In this document: in pieces, positions 38,084 to 46,466 of the stretch
How the letters are laid out: each line of letters begins with the position of its first letter
How positions within the stretch are numbered: position 1 is the stretch's first letter
Source of the DNA: Flavobacteriaceae bacterium
GTDB taxonomy: Bacteria > Bacteroidota > Bacteroidia > Flavobacteriales > Flavobacteriaceae
Direction: 5' to 3'
Assembly (NCBI GenBank): GCA_029938265.1
Contig: JAOZVI010000003.1
Location: 1-62,296, forward strand
Length of the DNA stretch: 62,296 nucleotides
Translations under genes and position numbers: made by a program
Notes under the pieces: model-generated
The model's input: the letters and a program-made list of their open reading frames with translations, nothing else
Database searches by the model: none
What the model was told of the DNA's origin: nothing

Positions 38084-40069
38084 ATGCTTAGAATATTTAC
38101 AGTTATATTTTTTTTATTATTTGCTTTTTCGGCATTAGCACAAATTAATCCAGAAAGATTTCCAAATAGAAACTCTAATCTGGACAATAGATTTTTGGAG
38201 AATCCGGATGATTCAACACGTGTATTTACCAAAGAAATTGATGTAAAATTAAGTGGTAAAACACATTATGCAGATTATAAAATTATATCGTATACTACTG
38301 ATACTACGTATATTGATACAACATTGAGCTTAGCCAAATACTATAAATTTAATTTTATAAGAAAAGATAATTTAGAATTATTGGCTTTTCAAAATCAAGG
38401 TCAGACCTTTAATAATTTAGCCTATACATTTAATGACCTTTCAATTTATCCAACTATTGGTGCAAGAGCTAAACACCATAGTTATTATGAAGTTGAAGAC
38501 ATTAATTATTTTCAGGTTCCAACACCAACAACTGTATTAACATACAGAACCGGTATGGAACAAGGTCAGGTGATGGAAGGGATGTTTACTTTTAATATGT
38601 CCAAACAGTTTAATGCTTCTATTGCTTTTAAAGGTTTACGATCTCTAGGAAATTATCGGCATATTTTGAGTGATCATGGTAATTTGAGGATGACGATGAG
38701 TTATAATACTAAAGATGAAAGATATTTTATTCGTACACATATAGCGGCACAAGATATCAATAATGAAGAAAATGGAGGTTTAACTCAGGAATCAATTAAT
38801 AATTTTGAAAGTGGCTCAGAAAACTTTATAGACCGTGCAAGACTGGTTACAAATTTGACCGATGCTGGAAACCTATTACGAGGAAATCGATATTATTTTG
38901 ATCATTATTACAAACTTTGGCAGGAAAAAGATTCTGTTAAAACCAGAAAATTATCTAATTTTAAAATTGGACATATTTTTAATTATGAGCGAAAACATTA
39001 TGAATTTGAAGAAAATGCTGCAAATTCTTTTTTTGGACAAGCTTTTGTTTCTCCAATTAGGGATGATGCTAAGTATTCAAAAATGTATAATGAAATATAT
39101 ATAAACTTTAATTCTCCTTATATTTTAGGTGATTTTAAAGTAAATGTTAGCGATTTTGATTATTCTTATAGTTATAAGAGTATGTTAATTAGTGATGATG
39201 GAGTAATTGATTCAAAATTAGATGGAAACCTGATAGCCGCAGGTGTTGAATGGCAAACTGACTTGAAGAAATTCAACTTACATGCTAAGGCAGCAACAAT
39301 TTTATCGGGTAATTTAAATGGTAATAATATTTCTGCAAATGCATCTTATAGGATAGATAGTATAACATCAATTGAAGTGGGTGCTTTTACAAATACAAGA
39401 TCACCAAATTTTAATTTTTTACTTTTTCAGAGTGATTATAAAAGTTACAACTGGCAAAACGACTTTAAAGACGAACAAACCAACAGTTTTTATTTAGCGA
39501 TCAATTCAAATAAATGGGTTAATGCATCGGCTCAAATTACTTCAATCAATAATTATAGCTATTTTAAACTTCCTGATGATCAAAGACAAGCAAAGCCCTT
39601 TCAATCAAATGAAACAGTTAATTATTTAAAAGTTAAAATTAGTAAGGAGTTTAAATTTGGAAAATTTGCTTTGGATAATGCTTTTATTTATCAAAATGTT
39701 TCTAGTGGAGGTGATGTTTTTAGAGTTCCCGATTTTATTACCCGAAATTCATTTTATTTTCAAGATCGTATATTTAAAGGAGATGCGCTACATTTACAAA
39801 CCGGAATAACTTTTACTTATTTTAGTAAGTATTATATGAATGCATATAATCCGTTATTATCGGAATTTTATTTACAGAATGATGCTGAATATGGAGGATT
39901 TCCTTTATTTGATTTTTTTATCAATGCCGAGATCAAACGAACAAGATTTTATTTATTATTTGAACATGTAAATTCGCATTATACTGGCTATAATTATTAT
40001 TCGGCACCCACATATCCTTATCGTGATTTTATTGTCAGATTTGGTTTGGTATGGAATTTCTTTATATAA
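38084..40069 (+). CDS. Putative outer membrane porin (PF14121-like)
   Basis: A 661-residue protein with a signal peptide (hydrophobic residues 4-19, ending SALAQ). The mature chain is a long series of amphipathic strands rich in Tyr, Phe and Asn and ends in an aromatic C-terminus (VWNFFI), as expected for an outer membrane barrel. Size and the early segment YDDT-like DTTLSLAKYYKFNFIRKD match the family named putative porin in Bacteroidota. The substrate is unknown. It is divergent from rnhB and is followed by an FAD enzyme that is probably unrelated. Confidence 0.8.
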   Translation: MLRIFTVIFFLLFAFSALAQINPERFPNRNSNLDNRFLENPDDSTRVFTKEIDVKLSGKTHYADYKIISYTTDTTYIDTTLSLAKYYKFNFIRKDNLELLAFQNQGQTFNNLAYTFNDLSIYPTIGARAKHHSYYEVEDINYFQVPTPTTVLTYRTGMEQGQVMEGMFTFNMSKQFNASIAFKGLRSLGNYRHILSDHGNLRMTMSYNTKDERYFIRTHIAAQDINNEENGGLTQESINNFESGSENFIDRARLVTNLTDAGNLLRGNRYYFDHYYKLWQEKDSVKTRKLSNFKIGHIFNYERKHYEFEENAANSFFGQAFVSPIRDDAKYSKMYNEIYINFNSPYILGDFKVNVSDFDYSYSYKSMLISDDGVIDSKLDGNLIAAGVEWQTDLKKFNLHAKAATILSGNLNGNNISANASYRIDSITSIEVGAFTNTRSPNFNFLLFQSDYKSYNWQNDFKDEQTNSFYLAINSNKWVNASAQITSINNYSYFKLPDDQRQAKPFQSNETVNYLKVKISKEFKFGKFALDNAFIYQNVSSGGDVFRVPDFITRNSFYFQDRIFKGDALHLQTGITFTYFSKYYMNAYNPLLSEFYLQNDAEYGGFPLFDFFINAEIKRTRFYLLFEHVNSHYTGYNYYSAPTYPYRDFIVRFGLVWNFFI

Positions 40070-40117
40070 AAGGGTTATTTTTATTTAGTTTTTCATCATT
40101 TTAACTTCAAAAAACAA

Positions 40118-41680
40118 ATGCAAAAAGAGTTTCAAATTCAAGTTAAACCCGAAATTGCTTCTAATAAAGAACAATTAAAGCTGTTTGTTGCCAAAAAGGT
40201 CAGACTTGATTTTAAAGATATTAAACATGTTGAAATTCTAAAAAGATCAGTTGATGCTCGTCAGAAGAATATTAAGATCAATTTAAGTGTAAGATTATAT
40301 ATTCAGGAGGATTTTAAAGAAAAAAAAATTGAATTACCCAGTTTTAAAAATGTTACAAATGCGCAAGAGATCATAATTGTTGGTGCAGGTCCTGCCGGTT
40401 TATTTGCTGCATTAAAATTGATAGAAAAAGGTTTAAGACCTATAGTTTTAGAAAGAGGTAGAAACGTACGTGATCGTAGAAAAGATCTGGCAGCCATTAC
40501 CAGATCTCATAAGGTAGATGAAGATTCAAATTATTGTTTTGGTGAAGGTGGTGCAGGAACTTATTCCGATGGAAAATTATATACACGATCCAAAAAGAGA
40601 GGTAATGTTAATAGTATTTTAAAATTGTTAATTGCTCATGGTGCATCACAAAATATTGCAATTGAAGCACATCCGCATATCGGAACTAACAAATTACCAA
40701 AGATCATTCAAAATATTCGTCAAACTATTTTAGAGTATGGAGGTGAAATAAGATTTAATACCAGGGTTACAGATATTCTGCTTAAAGACAATTCAATAAA
40801 TGGCGTAAAAACTCAAAATGGTGATATAATAAATGCATCAAAATTAATTTTAGCAACAGGTCATTCTGCTAGAGATATTTTTGAATTATTGTATAAAAAG
40901 GGTATTACAATTGAGGCAAAACCATTTGCTTTAGGAGTTAGAGTAGAGCATTCGCAAAAATTGATCGATAGTATTCAATACCATTGTGAAATTAGAAATG
41001 AATATTTACCCCCTGCTTCATATAGTATTGTAAAACAAGCAAAAAATAGGGGTGTTTATTCTTTTTGTATGTGTCCCGGTGGTGTGATTGCTCCTTGTGC
41101 AACTGCTCCTGGCGAGGTTGTAACCAATGGTTGGTCACCTTCAAAGAGAGATCAACCCACATCAAATTCAGGTATTGTAGTTGCTTTGAATTTACAGGAT
41201 TTTGCGCCTTTCCAAAAATTTGGACCATTAGCCGGAATGGAATTCCAAAAAAAAATTGAACAGACTTCTTGGCGTTTAGCAGGAGAAACACAAAGAGTTC
41301 CTGCGCAGCGACTGGTTGATTTCACCAAGGGTAGATTGTCAAAAGATATCCCAAAAACATCCTATATACCAGGAACAACTTCTGTAGAATTAGGAGAAGT
41401 TTTACCAAAATTCATCTATCAAACTTTACAGGAAGGTTTTAAAATGTTTGGCAATAGCATGAAAGGTTATTTAACCAATGAAGCTGTGGTTCATGCACCT
41501 GAATCGCGAACTTCATCACCTGTAAGAATACCCAGAGACAGGAACACTTTGGAGCATATTCAAATAAAAGGGCTATACCCATGTGGAGAAGGAGCCGGTT
41601 TTGCAGGAGGTATTATTTCTGCTGCTATAGACGGAGAAAAATGTGCCGAACAATGTTCGATTAGTTTAAATGTTGACTAA
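40118..41680 (+). CDS. FAD-dependent dehydrogenase of unknown substrate (COG2509 type)
   Basis: A 520-residue flavoprotein. An N-terminal domain of about 85 residues precedes the FAD-binding motif VGAGPAGLFAALKLIEKG (about residues 88-105). GEGGAGTYSDGKLYTR (about 142-157) is a signature of this family, and the second FAD contact is CGEGAGFAGGIISAAIDG (about 488-505). The enzymes are widespread, but their substrate is not known to me. It ends 3 bases from the end of pgk on the other strand. Confidence 0.87.
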   Translation: MQKEFQIQVKPEIASNKEQLKLFVAKKVRLDFKDIKHVEILKRSVDARQKNIKINLSVRLYIQEDFKEKKIELPSFKNVTNAQEIIIVGAGPAGLFAALKLIEKGLRPIVLERGRNVRDRRKDLAAITRSHKVDEDSNYCFGEGGAGTYSDGKLYTRSKKRGNVNSILKLLIAHGASQNIAIEAHPHIGTNKLPKIIQNIRQTILEYGGEIRFNTRVTDILLKDNSINGVKTQNGDIINASKLILATGHSARDIFELLYKKGITIEAKPFALGVRVEHSQKLIDSIQYHCEIRNEYLPPASYSIVKQAKNRGVYSFCMCPGGVIAPCATAPGEVVTNGWSPSKRDQPTSNSGIVVALNLQDFAPFQKFGPLAGMEFQKKIEQTSWRLAGETQRVPAQRLVDFTKGRLSKDIPKTSYIPGTTSVELGEVLPKFIYQTLQEGFKMFGNSMKGYLTNEAVVHAPESRTSSPVRIPRDRNTLEHIQIKGLYPCGEGAGFAGGIISAAIDGEKCAEQCSISLNVD

Positions 41681-41683
41681 AAA

Positions 41684-42871
41684 TTAGTTTAATAGAGCTT
41701 CAATTCCAGGTAATGTTTTTCCTTCTAGCATTTCAAGCATAGCACCACCACCAGTTGAAACATAACTCACTTTATCGGCAAAACCAAATTGTTTAACAGC
41801 CGCAACTGAATCGCCACCACCAACTAATGAAAATGCTCCTTCGGCAGTTGCATCTGCAATGGCATTACCCATTTCAATTGTTCCTTTGGCAAATTTTGCC
41901 ATTTCAAAAACACCTATAGGTCCATTCCATAAAATAGTTTTAGAAGCTGCAATGATAAATGAAAATCCAACATTTGTTTTTGGACCAGCATCTAATCCCA
42001 TCCAGCCATCAGGAATATCATTGGCAGGAAAAATTTGAATATTAGCATCTTCACTAAATGCATCGGCGGCAATAACATCTATGGGTAAATGAATTTTAGT
42101 ATTTTTTTCTTTTGCCAGATTTAAGATCTCTTGTGCTACATCTAACTTATCATCTTCAACTAATGATTCGCCAATTTTTCCTCCTTTAACTTTTATAAAG
42201 GTATAAGCCATTCCACCACCAATAATGATATTGTCAACTTTATCCATGATGTTTTTTATCACATCAATTTTTGAAGATACTTTTGCGCCCCCAATAACCG
42301 CAGTGACCGGTTTGGCACTATTATTTAAAACAGCATTTAGACTTTCTACTTCTTTGGCTAATAAAAGTCCGAAACATTTATTTTCAGGAAAGAATTGTGC
42401 AATTATTGTCGTTGAAGCATGTGCTCTGTGTGCGGTACCAAAAGCATCATTTACATAAATATCACCAAGCTTTGAAAGTTTTTCAGCAAAATCCTTATCA
42501 CCTGCTTTTTCTTCAGGATGAAAGCGTAAATTTTCTAATAATAAAATTTCACCATTTTGTAATTCAGCAGCAGCTTTTTCGGCAAGTTCGCCAACACAAT
42601 TTTCTACAAACTTTACATGTACACCAAGTATATTAGTAACTTCTTTAACAATATGTTTTAGCGAAAACTTCTCTTCAATACCTTTTGGACGACCTAAATG
42701 CGACATTAAAATTGCACTACCACCATCTTCAAGAACTTTGAGAATTGTAGGCTTGGCAGCTTGAATTCTTGTTGTATCAGTTACCTGGAATTTATCATTT
42801 AAAGGCACATTAAAATCTACTCTAATCAGCGCTTTTTTATCTTTAAAATTAATGTCATTTACGGTTTTCAT
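41684..42871 (-). CDS. pgk: Phosphoglycerate kinase
   Basis: Glycolytic and gluconeogenic kinase of 395 residues, the usual length. RVDFNVPLN (about residues 17-25), SHLGRPKG (about 59-66), the substrate-binding region NDAFGTAHRAHAST (about 140-153) and the nucleotide-binding GGGDSVAAVKQFG near the C-terminus (about 353-365) are present. It stands alone with its own predicted promoter. Confidence 0.97.
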   Translation of the reverse strand: MKTVNDINFKDKKALIRVDFNVPLNDKFQVTDTTRIQAAKPTILKVLEDGGSAILMSHLGRPKGIEEKFSLKHIVKEVTNILGVHVKFVENCVGELAEKAAAELQNGEILLLENLRFHPEEKAGDKDFAEKLSKLGDIYVNDAFGTAHRAHASTTIIAQFFPENKCFGLLLAKEVESLNAVLNNSAKPVTAVIGGAKVSSKIDVIKNIMDKVDNIIIGGGMAYTFIKVKGGKIGESLVEDDKLDVAQEILNLAKEKNTKIHLPIDVIAADAFSEDANIQIFPANDIPDGWMGLDAGPKTNVGFSFIIAASKTILWNGPIGVFEMAKFAKGTIEMGNAIADATAEGAFSLVGGGDSVAAVKQFGFADKVSYVSTGGGAMLEMLEGKTLPGIEALLN

Positions 42872-42891
42872 TATCTTAAAATTTAGAAATA

Positions 42892-42899
42892 CAAATGTA
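42892..42899 (-). promoter_or_regulatory. Candidate -7 box for pgk
   Basis: The minus strand reads TACATTTG, matching TAnnTTTG, 21 bases upstream of the pgk ATG. Confidence 0.45.
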
Positions 42900-42969
42900 A
42901 GAAATTGTTAATAGTTTGATGTAAATTTTTAGGTGTATTTAACGATAAATATATTTAATATTAAATCTA

Positions 42970-42977
42970 TATATTTG
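42970..42977 (+). promoter_or_regulatory. Candidate -7 box for the small envelope-protein cluster
   Basis: TATATTTG matches TAnnTTTG, 18 bases before the ATG at 42995. It is the only clear promoter-like box before the five-gene run that ends at 45667. Confidence 0.45.
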
Positions 42978-42994
42978 CAAAAATTATAAGAGTT

Positions 42995-43192
42995 ATGAGT
43001 TCACTAACAAAAATTCAAATAGCTACAATTTTTTTAATTATTGCCTATTTTATATGGGAGTTATTTGTTTGGTTTTGGGTAAAAGGGCAACCTGAAGGTG
43101 GCGGAGCCATTATTAGAGTTGATCTTCTTATTATATATCCGATATTATTGGTATTAATAATAATATCAATTTATCAATATTTTAAAAAATAA
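42995..43192 (+). CDS. Small two-helix membrane protein, unknown function
   Basis: A 65-residue protein consisting of two membrane segments (about 8-29 and 43-61) joined by a short loop KGQPEGGGAIIRVD. I do not recognise a family. It is the first gene of a tight plus-strand run of small envelope proteins and is only 7 bases before the Ivy-like lipoprotein gene, so it is probably part of the same operon. Confidence 0.65.
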   Translation: MSSLTKIQIATIFLIIAYFIWELFVWFWVKGQPEGGGAIIRVDLLIIYPILLVLIIISIYQYFKK

Positions 43193-43199
43193 AAATCTT

Positions 43200-43793
43200 A
43201 TGAAAATCTTAAAATTTATACCGTTTGTATTTTTTATTTTGTTTTACAGCTGTAACAACAATAAAAAAGAAAATCAATCCATACCAACAGAAATAAAGCA
43301 AGAAATAGAAGCTGAACAGCAAATAGAAAAAGATAATGAACCTAAAATTAATCAACAAATAGAAATAAACAGCAAATCTAAACCGGATTCATTATATTTT
43401 AATGTCTTATTAGGAAAATACCCTACACAGGTAGGATTATTTGAAAATGAAATTTTAGCGAGTAGATTAAAGAGTATCAACAGATTAGATTATGATGCCT
43501 TGGTTGCAAATTGGAATACTGAAACTCCAATAACTATAGAAGATCAAATTATTCACGCAAGTGGGTGTAAAGCACATAATTGCCCCAGTAGTGGTTACGA
43601 ACTCTTTATTGATTTAAAAAATGATAACATTAATTTATATCATTTTAGAGCAAACACTTTAAGAGTTTATACCGAAAAAGATTGGATCACCTTACCCAAG
43701 GGTTTTAGCAATGAAATTGATATTAAAAAATCTAATGCAAAAATTGGTAGTACCAGTGATGATATGGAGTCTACTTATAATATTACTCAATAG
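43200..43793 (+). CDS. Lipoprotein with Ivy-like lysozyme-inhibitor loop
   Basis: A 197-residue lipoprotein: signal residues 1-17, lipidated Cys in FYSCNNN. A charged linker rich in Gln, Glu, Lys and Ile follows (about 20-62). The C-terminal domain contains ITIEDQIIHASGCKAHNC (about residues 105-130) and then a strand pair YELFIDLKNDNINLYHF. In Ivy inhibitors of C-type lysozyme the strand TLGDETYQVMSA leads into the inhibitory loop CKPHDC; the spacing and the two cysteines agree here. Function is inferred from this motif; overall similarity is modest. Followed 8 bases later by another lipoprotein. Confidence 0.65.
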   Translation: MKILKFIPFVFFILFYSCNNNKKENQSIPTEIKQEIEAEQQIEKDNEPKINQQIEINSKSKPDSLYFNVLLGKYPTQVGLFENEILASRLKSINRLDYDALVANWNTETPITIEDQIIHASGCKAHNCPSSGYELFIDLKNDNINLYHFRANTLRVYTEKDWITLPKGFSNEIDIKKSNAKIGSTSDDMESTYNITQ

Positions 43794-43801
43794 AAAAAAC
43801 T

Positions 43802-44446
43802 ATGAAAAAAATATTTTTAACACTATTAATCCTAATTTTTCTAAGTTCTTGTGATCAAAAAAAATCTAAAGAAGATTCTTCTTCCACACAGGATAATGTA
43901 GAAGTAAAAAAAGTTGAAAAAACTATAGAAAGTAAAAGTGAGTTGGTTGATCCTGATCCTGATGATGGCGTACCACCAGAAAGATATTCACCACATAATT
44001 CAAATATTGAAGTTGCCGGTAAAATAAGGGTTTTTTTAATTGATGATCTTTTAAAAGATAATTTAAAACTTATGACCAAAGATCAAAGAAAATTTCAATA
44101 TGAAGAAGTTGATCTTAATGGTGATGGTAACAAAGAATACTTAATTGGTTTTAAAAATTCTTATTTTTGTGGAACTGGAGGATGTACTTATTATCTTTTG
44201 CATAATGAGGGTTCAGTAATTACAATTTTCACAGTTGCTGACGCTCCTTTTATTGCATTGATAAGTAAAACTAATGGATGGAGAGATCTATTGGTAAATA
44301 GCGATGGTTCATTGAGATTACTGAAATTTGATGGAAAGACTTATCCTGGTAACCCTAGTGTTGCACCAAAATTTACTGAAAGACCCAGTGACGATGCCTA
44401 TAGATTGCTTTGGGATGAATACCCAATACCTAATTTTAAATTTTAA
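43802..44446 (+). CDS. Lipoprotein with DLNGDG-E and CGTGGC motifs, PliI-like layout
   Basis: A 214-residue lipoprotein (signal ends LSSC, lipidated Cys near 18) with an acidic/basic linker. The folded part has EVDLNGDGNKEYLIGF (about residues 100-115) followed by YFCGTGGCTYYLL (about 119-131). This has the same order as the next gene product, where DINADGFDELYI precedes GAGSGSY, so the two look like distant paralogues. The CxxxxC pair could form a disulfide loop in place of the SGSY turn. I cannot assign a function directly; a lysozyme-inhibitor-like role is an inference from the neighbours. Confidence 0.62.
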   Translation: MKKIFLTLLILIFLSSCDQKKSKEDSSSTQDNVEVKKVEKTIESKSELVDPDPDDGVPPERYSPHNSNIEVAGKIRVFLIDDLLKDNLKLMTKDQRKFQYEEVDLNGDGNKEYLIGFKNSYFCGTGGCTYYLLHNEGSVITIFTVADAPFIALISKTNGWRDLLVNSDGSLRLLKFDGKTYPGNPSVAPKFTERPSDDAYRLLWDEYPIPNFKF

Positions 44447-44471
44447 CAAACAATTATAAAACATTTAAATT

Positions 44472-45107
44472 ATGAAAAAATTATTTTTAGCCTTAGTAGT
44501 TATAACATTACTAAATTCATGTGGTCAAGAAAAAGCTACAGAAAAAAAAGAAGCTTCTGAAACTAAAACTGAAGTTAAAGTTGTAAAAGAAACTCTAAAG
44601 GTTGATGCCACTTCTACTAAAGAATTTAAAACAAAGTCAGGTAAGGTTTTTATTGTAAAAGAAGAAAAACCTAGTGCCAGTATCAGTAAAATAACTGTAA
44701 CGCCAAAAGGATTTACAGAAGTAAATGAACCAATGAAAATGGAAGAAAGTGATCCTTTTGATTATGCGCTTGTTGCTGATATCAATGCTGACGGTTTTGA
44801 CGAATTGTATATAATTACCAGAGGAGCCGGTTCCGGTTCTTACGCTAAAATTTACGGTTTTTCATCTAACAAAGATAAGAGTGTAACACCAATTTATGTA
44901 CCTGAATTGTCTGATGATGATTTTGTTGTCTTATTCCCAGCTTATATGGGGCATGATAAATTTTATGTAGAAGGTAATAAATTGATGAGAAAATATCCTA
45001 TGTACAAAAAAGAAGATACAAATGCTAACCCAACCGGAGGTGAAAAAGTATTAGAATACAAACTAAAACAAGGAGAAGCATCCTGGATCTTAGAATTAAA
45101 AAAATAA
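44472..45107 (+). CDS. PliI-like lipoprotein (putative I-type lysozyme inhibitor)
   Basis: A 211-residue lipoprotein (signal ends LLNSC, Cys near 17) with a Lys/Glu/Thr linker. The domain from about residue 88 reads FDYALVADINADGFDELYII and then RGAGSGSYAKIYGF. PliI inhibitors have a similar DxxxDGxxE strand followed by an SGxY motif whose Ser and Tyr contact the lysozyme; SGSY fits that motif. The remaining C-terminal half is not clearly alike. It lies between a sister-like lipoprotein and an outer membrane barrel, 20-26 bases apart, in one probable operon. Confidence 0.66.
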   Translation: MKKLFLALVVITLLNSCGQEKATEKKEASETKTEVKVVKETLKVDATSTKEFKTKSGKVFIVKEEKPSASISKITVTPKGFTEVNEPMKMEESDPFDYALVADINADGFDELYIITRGAGSGSYAKIYGFSSNKDKSVTPIYVPELSDDDFVVLFPAYMGHDKFYVEGNKLMRKYPMYKKEDTNANPTGGEKVLEYKLKQGEASWILELKK

Positions 45108-45127
45108 ATAGTATTAAATTAAATAAA

Positions 45128-45667
45128 ATGAGAACAAAAAATTTAAAACGGTTATTAATTACTATAATTTTTGTAATTATAGTAAATTCAAGTGCATTTG
45201 CTCAATTTGACACAAGTAGAATACATGCAGGAAACTCTGTTTCTTTTGTGATGCCAATGGGAGATTTTAAAAATCATCATGATAATGGTTATGGTATTTA
45301 TGGAAATATTGATTATGATATTTCTGATTTCTTAACCGCTAGATTTGATTTAGGCTGGAATAAAGTTCAAGGTGGTGAATATGCATATATTGATCCATAT
45401 AAACTTATAGCAACTAAAAGTAGTAGTGATTATCATTTTGATGGTTCTGATTATGATTTTTGGGAAATAACTGCTGGCTTAAGGGCAAATGTTGGTTTTT
45501 TATATGTAGAAGGTAGAGCCGGTTATTTTAGTGGAGATTTGGGTGGCTTTGGATTTGTGCCGGCTGTTGGTGTTAGATGGAATAAATTTGATCTACAAGC
45601 TAGTTATGCCATGGTATCAGATGCCAGTTTTATGTCAATTAGATTAGCTTATTACTGGTATAATTAA
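45128..45667 (+). CDS. Small outer membrane beta-barrel protein
   Basis: A 179-residue protein with a signal peptide (ending SSAFAQ near 26). Alternating strands rich in Gly, Tyr, Phe and Asp (SVSFVMPMGDF, YGIYGNIDYDI, FLTARFDLGWNKV) and the terminal RLAYYWYN fit an eight-stranded barrel of the OmpA/OmpW-like size class. Last gene of the run of small envelope proteins, closed by a strong terminator. Confidence 0.75.
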   Translation: MRTKNLKRLLITIIFVIIVNSSAFAQFDTSRIHAGNSVSFVMPMGDFKNHHDNGYGIYGNIDYDISDFLTARFDLGWNKVQGGEYAYIDPYKLIATKSSSDYHFDGSDYDFWEITAGLRANVGFLYVEGRAGYFSGDLGGFGFVPAVGVRWNKFDLQASYAMVSDASFMSIRLAYYWYN

Positions 45668-45684
45668 TTCTTTTTATACTTTAT

Positions 45685-45719
45685 TAAAAAAACATCTTAG
45701 TTGCTAAGATGTTTTTTTT
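45685..45719 (+). terminator. Terminator after the envelope-protein cluster
   Basis: A perfect 8-base stem CATCTTAG / CTAAGATG, flanked by A and T runs that lengthen the pairing, followed by eight T. It could work in both directions. Confidence 0.9.
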
Positions 45720-45744
45720 CTTTTTATAGGGTAATATTTTTAAT

Positions 45745-46014
45745 ATGAAAAAAATTAATTTTATCTTTTTTATTTTCTTTTCATTTTCACTGTCTGCACA
45801 ACAAAACCTTAGTGAAAATGAAATCGAACTCATTAATTTAAGTTTGCAAAAAAGTTATGTGTTGAGAAATGCAGATAATGAATTAAGAATAGATAGTATT
45901 GAATCCAAAGCCATTAAACAAAATTTTATTCCTACACTTTCACTTAATGGGATGTATGCTTATGGTGCAAGTAAGATCAATGCTGATATTCCTACTTTTA
46001 CACATTCACAATAG
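45745..46014 (+). pseudogene. TolC-family outer membrane efflux protein, N-terminal fragment
   Basis: An 89-codon frame with a normal signal peptide (ending SLSAQ near 19), then a TolC-like helix start (IELINLSLQKSYVLRNADNE) and the strand IKQNFIPTLSLNGMYAYGA that opens the barrel region. The frame then stops; a complete TolC-family protein needs about 400-450 residues. The sequence directly after belongs to a different gene, dinB, in another frame, so a deletion joined the two. Confidence 0.7.
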
Positions 46015-46015
46015 T

Positions 46016-46396
46016 AAGGTTAAACCAAACCGACTTAGGAAATCAGTTGCTGCAGAACATACTTTTAGAGACAATCTTACTTCTGAGATCTATATGTTGA
46101 AAAAATTAGAAAGAATATCCGATGAGCTTGAAGGGCGATTAAAAAAATCAAAAGTTGCCGGAAAAACAGTGACTTTAAAAATAAAATATAGTGATTTTAC
46201 TATACAAACTCGAAGTAAAACTTTGCCATTTTTTGTAAAAGACCAATCAATATTATTCGACACATCCAAAGAATTGTTATACCAGAAAAAAGTTAAGAAT
46301 TCAGTAAGGTTATTGGGTATTTCAGTAACAAATTTAAACAATCAAACCAAGAAGAAAGAAAAAATTGCCGATGTGCAATTGACTTTTGAATTTTAA
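46016..46396 (+). pseudogene. dinB: DNA polymerase IV (DinB), C-terminal fragment
   Basis: From about 46016 one frame reads KVKPNRLRKSVAAEHTF, then GKTVTLKIKYSDFTIQTRSKTLP and VRLLGISVTNL, and ends at a stop. This is the little-finger DNA-binding domain of DinB, about 125 of the 350 or so residues of the full enzyme. The palm, fingers and thumb with the catalytic acids are missing. The frame extends upstream to an ATG at 45899, but that part is just the TolC fragment read in another frame. Non-functional as a polymerase. Confidence 0.8.
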
Positions 46397-46402
46397 AATA
46401 AA

Positions 46403-46435
46403 AAACCTGTAAGATTATAAAAATCTTACAGGTTT
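46403..46435. terminator. Bidirectional terminator between the dinB fragment and pckA
   Basis: AAACCTGTAAGATT (46403-46416) pairs perfectly with AATCTTACAGGTTT (46422-46435). On the minus strand it is followed by a T-rich tract, so it should end pckA transcription; it may also serve the plus strand. Confidence 0.88.
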
Positions 46436-46466
46436 AGTTATATGATAGTTTTTAAAGTATTTTATA

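Noticed and set aside
45899-46015. N-terminal 39 residues of the frame that contains the DinB fragment
   Set aside because: This part is the TolC-family fragment read in the wrong frame, so it is not genuine DinB sequence or a fusion protein.
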